Shown here one piece after another: positions 14,548 through 20,246 of a stretch of DNA of 20,246 nucleotides (positions are counted from its first letter, which is position 1; each line of letters starts with the position of its first letter). The stretch is from assembly GCA_005240105.1 (NCBI GenBank), contig SBAT01000426.1, positions 1 to 20,246 on the forward strand, in the 5' to 3' direction. The translations under genes were made by a program, and so were the position numbers. Under the pieces are notes generated by a model. It did no database searches, had not been told where the DNA came from, and saw nothing but the letters and a program-made list of their open reading frames with translations. This DNA is from Chloroflexota bacterium (GTDB lineage Bacteria; Cyanobacteriota; Vampirovibrionia; Obscuribacterales; Obscuribacteraceae).

Positions 14548-15960
14548 ATGAAGAAAGCTCAACCCAAACAACATATACCCCAGGTTGATAAGGTCCTGCG
14601 CCACCCGGTAATGGAAGAGACCAGCCAATTAGTGCGTCGGGAAATTCTCACACGCCTCATTAGAGCTGAACTTAACGACATACGTGAAGGCACAAGTCCT
14701 ATGCAGGAACTTGATGAAATCGCCGATAAAGTCCGCCAAAAAGCCATTTCGCTGATAAAGCCTCGTCTTCGTCGCGTTATTAACGGCACAGGTGTCGTCC
14801 TCAATACCAATTTAGGTCGCGCGCCTCTGCCAAAACAAGCGCTCGATAACATTTCTGAAATAGGCCGGCACTACTCAAACCTTGAATATGACCTGGAAGC
14901 AGGAGAGCGCGGCGAACGCACTACTTATATAGAAGAATTGCTGGGACTTTTAACCGGCTGCCAGTCCGCGCTTGTCGTCAACAATAATGCTGCTGCCGTT
15001 TTTCTTGTCGTAAACACCCTTGCGCATAAGCGTGATGTGGTTGTCTCTCGCGGAGAGCTAATTGAAATTGGCGGCAGCTTTCGCTTGCCCGAGGTAATTC
15101 TTTCAGCCGGCGGCAGACTCAAGGAAGTTGGCACGACCAACAAAACCCGCATCAAAGATTATCAGCAAGCCATCTCCGATAGGACGGGGATACTCTTACG
15201 CTGCCATCGCTCAAACTTTGCTATATCCGGTTTTTGCGAGGAAGCTAGCCGTGAAGAGCTGGTGCAATTGGCGAGCAAACATAAAATACCTCTGGTCGAA
15301 GACCTGGGATCAGGGGCACTAACTAATTTCTACGATTGCATCGGTACATCCGAACCGCCTGTTGCCGAAGTCATCCAAAAAGGCATCAACTTAGTGACAA
15401 TATCAGCCGACAAATTGCTAGGCGGTCCGCAAGCAGGAATAGTGCTTGGAGATCGCAAGCTCGTAAAAGCACTGAGAAAGAATCCCTTGTATCGCTGCCT
15501 GCGTCCGGACAAGTTGATTATTTCCGCTCTTGAATCTCTTCTTGCCGATTATCTGACACCCAGTTACGAGGATGCCATTCCTATTCTGGCAATGACAAAA
15601 TTAACTGCTAAGGACATAAGAAACCGTGTTGAAGCTTTTGTTGAAACCACAAACGGGCAATTGAAAAACCTCCAGCTGAGCATCACGGCAACATCCTCAA
15701 AAGCAGGCGGGGGCAGCCTTCCTGAGACTACCCTTGCTAGTTTTGGATTGGTCGTCAACGCGCAAATTTCTGCCTCTAGGCTGGCCAAATTATTGCGCCA
15801 AGCACCTACTCCAGTTATTCCGATAATCGATAATGAACGGGTAATAATAGATTTCAGAACCATTACAAACAGCGACGAAAATGTTTTATTGGACTGCCTG
15901 ACGTGTATAGATCAGATGGCTTCTCTACCACAAGATATAAGACCAGAAATGGAGCTATAA
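14548..15960 (+). CDS. selA: L-seryl-tRNA(Sec) selenium transferase (selenocysteine synthase)
   Basis: This 470-residue fold-type I PLP enzyme matches bacterial SelA, which converts Ser-tRNA(Sec) to Sec-tRNA(Sec) using selenophosphate. Markers are VINGTGVVLNTNLGRAPLP (77-95), YSNLEYDLEAGERGER (109-124), ALVVNNNAAAVFL (141-153), the RGELIEIGGSFRLPEV segment (168-183), EDLGSGAL (251-258) and SADKLLGGPQAG (286-297), with Lys289 as the PLP lysine. Length agrees with the family. No clear Shine-Dalgarno precedes the ATG, and a 7-codon frame overlaps the start. selB, selC and selD are not in the window. A 54-bp gap separates it from the next small gene. A SelA-like paralogue with another role is the alternative. 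Confidence 0.88.
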   Translation: MKKAQPKQHIPQVDKVLRHPVMEETSQLVRREILTRLIRAELNDIREGTSPMQELDEIADKVRQKAISLIKPRLRRVINGTGVVLNTNLGRAPLPKQALDNISEIGRHYSNLEYDLEAGERGERTTYIEELLGLLTGCQSALVVNNNAAAVFLVVNTLAHKRDVVVSRGELIEIGGSFRLPEVILSAGGRLKEVGTTNKTRIKDYQQAISDRTGILLRCHRSNFAISGFCEEASREELVQLASKHKIPLVEDLGSGALTNFYDCIGTSEPPVAEVIQKGINLVTISADKLLGGPQAGIVLGDRKLVKALRKNPLYRCLRPDKLIISALESLLADYLTPSYEDAIPILAMTKLTAKDIRNRVEAFVETTNGQLKNLQLSITATSSKAGGGSLPETTLASFGLVVNAQISASRLAKLLRQAPTPVIPIIDNERVIIDFRTITNSDENVLLDCLTCIDQMASLPQDIRPEMEL

Positions 15961-16013
15961 TCTCAAGGGTGCGGAAACACTCAAAATCCAAATACGAGAG
16001 GAAGTAGGGACTC

Positions 16014-16259
16014 ATGAGTCAAGAAGGAAATCTGTCCGAGCAAATTGGCGCGTTGTCCAAGAAGATTGAAGACCAAGGGCGTTTTACCAGAGTACTAGTT
16101 ATGTTGTGTACAAGCGCGATAGCCGCAATCATGTTCTACCTCACTACAGAAGTTGTTTCGAGCTTGCCAATGCTGCAGCTTAGTGTCGACCAAATACAAG
16201 CAGTATATTCTAGGAATACTGGTAACGCGGTTGGCGTACCTGCACCTCCGGCCAAGTAA
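16014..16259 (+). CDS. Small single-TM protein, unknown function
   Basis: This 81-residue protein has a polar N-terminal helix (SEQIGALSKKIEDQGRF), one TM helix (VLVMLCTSAIAAIMFYLTTE, residues 27-46) and a Pro/Ala tail (GVPAPPAK). No family was recognised. AGAGGAAG lies about 9 nt before the ATG. It follows selA by 54 bp and precedes a hairpin terminator, so it may be the last gene of a selA transcript or have its own promoter. Nothing in it suggests a selenium role. Confidence 0.7.
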   Translation: MSQEGNLSEQIGALSKKIEDQGRFTRVLVMLCTSAIAAIMFYLTTEVVSSLPMLQLSVDQIQAVYSRNTGNAVGVPAPPAK

Positions 16260-16304
16260 GCGCAACTGCAATAATTAAAGCCAATTGTTCAAAATACTTT
16301 TGAA

Positions 16305-16345
16305 AGTGCCGCCGGCTAACGGTGGCACTCTTTGGCGTGTTTTTG
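16305..16345 (+). terminator. Probable intrinsic terminator after the small TM gene
   Basis: AGTGCCGCCG (16305-16314) pairs with CGGTGGCACT (16320-16329) over 10 bp with one G-U pair and the 5-nt loop GCTAA. It is followed by CTTTGGCGTGTTTTT. It ends the plus-strand unit before the convergent 590-residue gene (stop at 16356). The T tract is interrupted, so efficiency is uncertain. Confidence 0.6.
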
Positions 16346-16355
16346 CGCGATTAAC

Positions 16356-18128
16356 CTATTTATTCAATAGAGCTTGTCTGCGCTTCACTTCAGCTTCGAC
16401 TTCTTCCGGACTGATGTTGTTGACCTGCATCGGTCCTGCGCAGATTTCACGCCAATGTGCGCCGGCAAGTGCTTGCCTTACTATAACTTCAAAGACTTGA
16501 GCTCTAACTCCTGAGCCATAACTTCCCGGACCGGAGGTAAGTCCAGTCGTGGGAGCGCCTGGTACTGAAGCAGGAGCGGCTGGCTGCTGCACTGGAGCGG
16601 CTGGTTGTGGCTGAGGCTGCGCCGGTGCTTGTGCCTGGGGTTGCGCTGGTACTTGTGCCTGGGGTTGCGCTGGTACTTGAGCCTGAGGCTGCGCCGGTGC
16701 TGGCGCGGGAGCAGGTGCCGCTGGCTGTGCAGCCGGTTGTGACGCTTGTTTAGCGGCAATTTCACGCTCATGCACAGGCACGGCAGGCTCGAAGCCGGAT
16801 TGAGGCTTGGGCGGTGCTGGTGCCGTATCGAAGAAACTCGATGATTGGCTCTTGCGCGATGACTCGGCAGCAGGCTTTGTATCTTGTTTGACCTTCTTTA
16901 TTTCAGTCAGTTGAGACTGCATATCTTTCACCATATGCTCCGTCTCACTTCTCAATTCCTCAATCTGATGGCGAAGCATTGCCGCTTCTGATTCCTTCTC
17001 GGTCAGAGCCATTTCTTTGTTCGTCAACAGAGATTGGTACTCTCCTTCGCGCTGTTCGGCTTGATTTGCCACTTCCTCATAACGTTCAACAAATTCTTCA
17101 TAGCGAGTCTTCAACTCGTCTTTTTCTTGTTGATTGGCTTGCAGCAATTCTTCAAATTCTTGTTCGCGTTCTTGCATAGCTCGCTGAAGCTCTTCATTTG
17201 CAGAATGCAACGCTTCCAACTGAGCAGCAATTTCTTCGTTCTCAACAGCAATTAACTCTTCAAGAACATCATCCCCGACCCGACCGCCGGCCTTTACAGC
17301 TACACCTGCACGCTTCGGCGGACTTGGCGCTTGCACGGCTTCATAGGCGGCGCGAAATAAATCTTCGGTCAGTCTCTGAGTTCCTAAAAGTTCCACAAGT
17401 CTGCGCAGAAGATCAGCTGGATGGTCTTCTGGGAAAATTGCCATATAGGCACACTTAAATGTCCAAGAATCAATTGTGCCGTTGGCTAACTGATCAGCCA
17501 GGTTCGTAACTAATTGATCTGATGTAATTTCATTACCCATGCGTTGTTCGCGGTCTTGCATGGTGGCAACCATCTGATCAAGGACATCAATCAAATCAGC
17601 CAGAGCCTTGGTGGGCTCCATTGCCTGAGCGATAGTATCAGTTAGACCATTAAGCTTGATACCAATCTCATAGAACGTCTGATTAGCTAATGTGTCCTTC
17701 AACTCTTTCAAGGTCTCAAGCTGCTCTTGAGCTAATCCCTGAACAGCAGCGACATTAGTTGCACAAACATTCAACAACTCATCTAAACTGCCTGCATCAA
17801 TTGTCTCTACCTTGCCGGCCATTTGCCCAAGCGATTTTTCCACATTGCGCAAGACATCAATGATTCCTGAAGGATCAAAATCAGCAGGAATTGAGGCTGT
17901 TTGATCTGGCACCATTGCCGGTATCACTCCTGCAGCCTGCGTGGGTTGAGGCAAAATTTGAGAATCCTGTTCAGCCATAGCTTTTATATCATCCCGAGTG
18001 TTGGCTTGACCAAGAGAACCACGCAATCTGGCTCTCCTAGTAGACAAAGAGGCTGAACCTTCAGCAGGCGGGTTTACGCCGCCTCCTTCCGGATTTTCCG
18101 GATAACCGCCCTTTTCCTCACTTGCCAT
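16356..18128 (-). CDS. Large coiled-coil protein with Pro/Ala/Gln-rich repeats, unknown function
   Basis: This 590-residue soluble protein has no signal peptide and no TM segment. Its layout is a Gly/Pro-rich N-terminus (1-85), helical heptad-like sequence (86-200), a compact alpha-helical region (201-266, with TIDSWTFKCAYMAIFPEDHP), a long Glu/Gln-rich coiled coil (about 285-418), a disordered Pro/Ala/Gln linker (about 430-535) with three PAQPQAQ repeats, and a conserved-looking end (VRAQVFEVIVRQALAGAHWR at 541-560, then EEVEAEVKRRQALLNK). AGGAAGG precedes the ATG. It is divergent from the zinc-ribbon membrane protein, which has a similar linker composition. No family was recognised. A structural or scaffold role is plausible but only inferred. 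Confidence 0.85.
   Translation of the reverse strand: MASEEKGGYPENPEGGGVNPPAEGSASLSTRRARLRGSLGQANTRDDIKAMAEQDSQILPQPTQAAGVIPAMVPDQTASIPADFDPSGIIDVLRNVEKSLGQMAGKVETIDAGSLDELLNVCATNVAAVQGLAQEQLETLKELKDTLANQTFYEIGIKLNGLTDTIAQAMEPTKALADLIDVLDQMVATMQDREQRMGNEITSDQLVTNLADQLANGTIDSWTFKCAYMAIFPEDHPADLLRRLVELLGTQRLTEDLFRAAYEAVQAPSPPKRAGVAVKAGGRVGDDVLEELIAVENEEIAAQLEALHSANEELQRAMQEREQEFEELLQANQQEKDELKTRYEEFVERYEEVANQAEQREGEYQSLLTNKEMALTEKESEAAMLRHQIEELRSETEHMVKDMQSQLTEIKKVKQDTKPAAESSRKSQSSSFFDTAPAPPKPQSGFEPAVPVHEREIAAKQASQPAAQPAAPAPAPAPAQPQAQVPAQPQAQVPAQPQAQAPAQPQPQPAAPVQQPAAPASVPGAPTTGLTSGPGSYGSGVRAQVFEVIVRQALAGAHWREICAGPMQVNNISPEEVEAEVKRRQALLNK
16612..16700. repeat. 24-bp tandem repeat encoding PAQPQAQ-type units
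   Basis: About 3.7 copies of a 24-bp unit run from 16612 (units at 16612, 16636, 16660 and a partial one at 16684). They encode an 8-residue Ala/Gln/Pro repeat on the minus strand within the linker of the coiled-coil protein. Units 2 and 3 differ at one base (TTGTGCC against TTGAGCC), suggesting recent slippage. Copy number may vary between strains. Confidence 0.85.
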
Positions 18129-18285
18129 TTGTTGTTGCCTTCCTAATTGCCGGCAGCAATTCTACATTGATCAATTAAAGCTTTCCCCAAAGCCATTGCT
18201 GTTTAACGTCGCCTGTTGATTATCAGCTCTATCCAAAGTTTTAACCTGTCCCCAGTATAGATCCGATAATTCTTAAAAGCCCGCG

Positions 18286-18305
18286 AGGACTGGGTTTCCA
18301 GTCCT
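18286..18305. other. Perfect 8-bp hairpin in the divergent spacer
   Basis: AGGACTGG (18286-18293) and CCAGTCCT (18298-18305) form a perfect inverted repeat with loop GTTT. It lies in the 264-bp gap (18129-18392) between the two divergent Pro-rich genes, which must hold both promoters. It could be an operator, a transcript hairpin or a short dispersed repeat. The gap shows no convincing gene. Confidence 0.5.
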
Positions 18306-18392
18306 ACCAAGTGGTTTTTCTGCACTAAATTAGTAATTAACGCTATTATCGAAGTATAGGTAGTCTTACTAGTTTCGCGGGAGTTTCCCTTA

Positions 18393-20246
18393 TTGGACAT
18401 TCTTGTATGCCAAAGCTGCGGCTCATTCATCAGGGGCAGAGCAAAATTCTGCATCGGATGTGGCGCGTACGTCACAAAATTCTCCCCGACGTCGCTACCT
18501 ATCATAGCTCAGTCTTCACTGCCCCTAGTAGTGGCTCTAAGCCCGGATCCACTGGTACTGGAAAAAGCCCTTATAGAGCAAAAATTCAAAAACTACAACG
18601 GAGGAAACGGCAGCCATGACGACAATGGAGGCAACGGTGATTATCAGCCGATGTCCTCAGAGACAACTACTTACGGCATAAGCACGCCACCTGTACAGAT
18701 CGATCCAGTCCAGGAGCCAAACTTCGCCGCTGAAGCTGAAGCTTCTTTTGCCAGCTCCCAATTCAGTAGCATTATTGGCTCAGCAGGCACCGGCAAACCA
18801 ACATCAAGGACAGCTGATGCGCAAAAGATATTTGACCTCTTGGGACAAGAACCGGAACCAGAGCCAGAACCCGTAATTCCAGAGCCTCATCCTCAGGAAG
18901 ATTTTCCAGAAATACCGAGCCAGGCTACTCCGCAAGTATCCATTCAAACGTTTCATCAGAGAAGCCCTATTAACGATCAAGATTTTGCAGCCGAAACCCA
19001 ACCGGCGGCACCTAATGCCATTGCCGGAATACCCGCCACTCAGGAGCCACAACAACCCGCGCAAGTGCCTCCTTCCATGCCGGCTCCGCAGGCACAACCG
19101 CCTACTCTAGCTCCTGCTCCATCGTTCAGCCCGATGGCACCGCCGGCTACTTCATCAGCTGGATTCTCTGCCGTGCCTACTGCCCAAAGTGCACAACCAA
19201 GTAAGAGCTTTGAGCTATTTGATCCTGCCCCAATCGAACCGTCGCCAGAGGCGCCCAATCCAACAGAATCAGCACCAAATCCATTCGCCAAAGAATCGTT
19301 TGAACCTTCGCCAGGCATACCGCTGCCTCCTGCCTGGGGAAATGATGCCAGCAAGGCAAGTACAGAACCTGCTTACACGACAAATAAGACACAAGATTCG
19401 GACACATCGAAAGACGACAGCGCCTCTCAAGCGCAACAAGTGCGTGGTCTATTAGCCAGACGTGCCAGCAATAAAGCAAAACATGATCTTGATGACGAAC
19501 CAGAACCACAAGAAGGCAAGCCAGCACCATGGAAAATGCTCACCGAAGAGGTGGAAATTGCCGGTCGATCTGTGCCGAAAGGCGCTCTAATTGTCATCGG
19601 CATCGTGGTTCTTTTCTTGGGCTTCCGTCTCATTGGACCAGTAACCGGCCTTGTTGGTGGCGCATTTGGTGACCTTATTGCCAACCAGAGTTTGGGTGAT
19701 ATGCCCTCACTGTCTGGATACTGGGAGAATCGCTACCAGATAGATCGAAAAATCGGCAAAGGCAAATTCTACCTGGAGCAAAGCGGAACTAAGATCCAAG
19801 GCAATGGCGCGGATCCGGACAAATATGTTTTCTCAGGAAAATTCCAGCCGCCAAATATCTCTTTCAAAAAACAATATGTGGGGACTGACGACGCTCCAGA
19901 AGGCAAACCAATCGCCTGCGAAGGTAAAGTGACATTCGCCGAAGATGGGCGCCCAACAATGGCCGGTACATTCACAAAACAAGTTGGACAGGGTGTCTTC
20001 CTGACTAGAAAGGTCGTGAATTTGCAAGGCCCCTGGGACGCAAGGATGACAAAACCGGTTGACGCACCCAAGAAAGCGGACGGGGATGACTTAGATCCGG
20101 AAAAACTCTTCAATGATTCAGACGGACACAAAGGCACAATACAAGAGACTCAGCAGTTTTTCCTCAAAATTGCTATTGGCATATTGGTCTTTTGCGTATT
20201 CCTGGCAATGTTGTCTCTGAAGGTATTTGGTCCTTCGGGATTGCTC
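18393..20246 (+). CDS. Zinc-ribbon membrane protein with long Pro-rich linker and beta-rich domain (C-terminus cut by window end)
   Basis: The frame is open from 18360 to the window end with no stop. The best start is TTG at 18393, with GGAG 9 nt upstream. It gives 618 residues beginning (M)DILVCQSCGSFIRGRAKFC. Cys6, Cys9, Cys20 and Cys23 make a CxxC/CxxC zinc ribbon. A disordered Pro/Ala/Gln/Glu-rich linker (about 60-390) follows, with EPEPEPEP and many PxP motifs. TM1 lies near 397-415 (GALIVIGIVVLFLGF). A beta-rich domain (about 438-560) starts LSGYWENRY and includes FYLEQSG, ISFKKQYVG and GKVTFAEDG, recalling calycin-like folds. TM2 lies near 590-612. No family was recognised. It is divergent from the coiled-coil gene. 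Start and topology are inferred. Confidence 0.85.
   Translation, partial: MDILVCQSCGSFIRGRAKFCIGCGAYVTKFSPTSLPIIAQSSLPLVVALSPDPLVLEKALIEQKFKNYNGGNGSHDDNGGNGDYQPMSSETTTYGISTPPVQIDPVQEPNFAAEAEASFASSQFSSIIGSAGTGKPTSRTADAQKIFDLLGQEPEPEPEPVIPEPHPQEDFPEIPSQATPQVSIQTFHQRSPINDQDFAAETQPAAPNAIAGIPATQEPQQPAQVPPSMPAPQAQPPTLAPAPSFSPMAPPATSSAGFSAVPTAQSAQPSKSFELFDPAPIEPSPEAPNPTESAPNPFAKESFEPSPGIPLPPAWGNDASKASTEPAYTTNKTQDSDTSKDDSASQAQQVRGLLARRASNKAKHDLDDEPEPQEGKPAPWKMLTEEVEIAGRSVPKGALIVIGIVVLFLGFRLIGPVTGLVGGAFGDLIANQSLGDMPSLSGYWENRYQIDRKIGKGKFYLEQSGTKIQGNGADPDKYVFSGKFQPPNISFKKQYVGTDDAPEGKPIACEGKVTFAEDGRPTMAGTFTKQVGQGVFLTRKVVNLQGPWDARMTKPVDAPKKADGDDLDPEKLFNDSDGHKGTIQETQQFFLKIAIGILVFCVFLAMLSLKVFGPSGLL

Noticed and set aside
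16612..16700. 24-bp tandem repeat as a CRISPR-like or mobile repeat
   Set aside because: It is in frame, contiguous and encodes an Ala/Gln/Pro linker, so it is an intragenic coding repeat.
18203..18505. 100-codon minus-strand frame (or 65 codons from 18400) in the divergent spacer
   Set aside because: A stretch (YTSIIALITNLVQKNHLV) faintly recalls a BlaI-type winged helix. However, the frame overlaps the zinc-ribbon start region, lacks a Shine-Dalgarno, and would occupy the promoter space of both flanking genes. A decayed gene cannot be fully excluded.
18804..19684. Several minus-strand frames opposite the zinc-ribbon gene
   Set aside because: They are shadows of the Pro/Ala/Gln-rich plus-strand frame. 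Their Gly/Ser/Ala and Leu/Trp-rich translations reflect the complement of biased codons.

Overview
The window is bacterial chromosome: a core translation block on the left and a more lineage-specific set of genes on the right. Gene density is high, overlaps are short and base composition is moderate. The conserved proteins look bacterial and somewhat cyanobacterium-like (for example EF-Tu around residues 47-71). The mix of S10 operon, tuf, selA and long Pro/Ala/Gln-rich proteins would suit a non-photosynthetic relative of Cyanobacteria (Vampirovibrionia/Melainabacteria type). That placement is a guess and needs a tree.

Region 1 (1-5530, minus strand) is the S10 ribosomal protein operon in canonical order: rpsJ, rplC, rplD, rplW, rplB, rpsS, rplV, rpsC, rplP, rpmC, rpsQ and rplN, the last cut by the window edge. 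Genes are 2-44 bp apart or overlap by ATGA. A candidate promoter lies at 5608-5636.

Region 2 (5531-7654) is the spacer and the tuf unit. A nested palindromic repeat (5809-6000) and a strong UUCG-loop terminator (6013-6042) separate the S10 operon from tuf. Upstream of tuf on the same strand are tRNA-Thr(UGU), tRNA-Tyr(GUA) and tRNA-Thr(GGU). This is the thrU-tyrU-(glyT)-thrT-tufB order of E. coli without the glycine tRNA. rlmB (a 23S rRNA 2'-O-methyltransferase with an N-terminal insertion) lies upstream of the tRNAs, so this stretch serves translation.

Region 3 (8692-11327, plus strand) holds a small membrane protein and a tightly coupled three-gene operon. The operon encodes two half-size EamA/SMR-like membrane proteins and a GNAT/FemAB-like acyltransferase, joined by TAATG overlaps. 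Related intergenic repeats in opposite orientation flank it (8994-9114 and 11118-11240). A lipid or envelope modification and translocation role is possible but unproven.

Region 4 (11328-16259) holds a 964-residue hybrid sensor kinase (8 TM, HisKA, HATPase, two receiver domains, HPt), a 73-residue HTH-like protein that converges with it and shares its TTAA stop, selA, and a small single-TM protein.

Region 5 (16356-20246) is a divergent pair of uncharacterised proteins with long Pro/Ala/Gln-rich linkers. One, on minus, is a 590-residue coiled-coil protein. The other, on plus, runs off the window and is easy to miss because its best start is TTG at 18393. It has an N-terminal CxxC/CxxC zinc ribbon, a disordered linker, a TM segment, a beta-rich domain and a second TM segment. 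This pair and the region 3 operon are the most novel material in the window.
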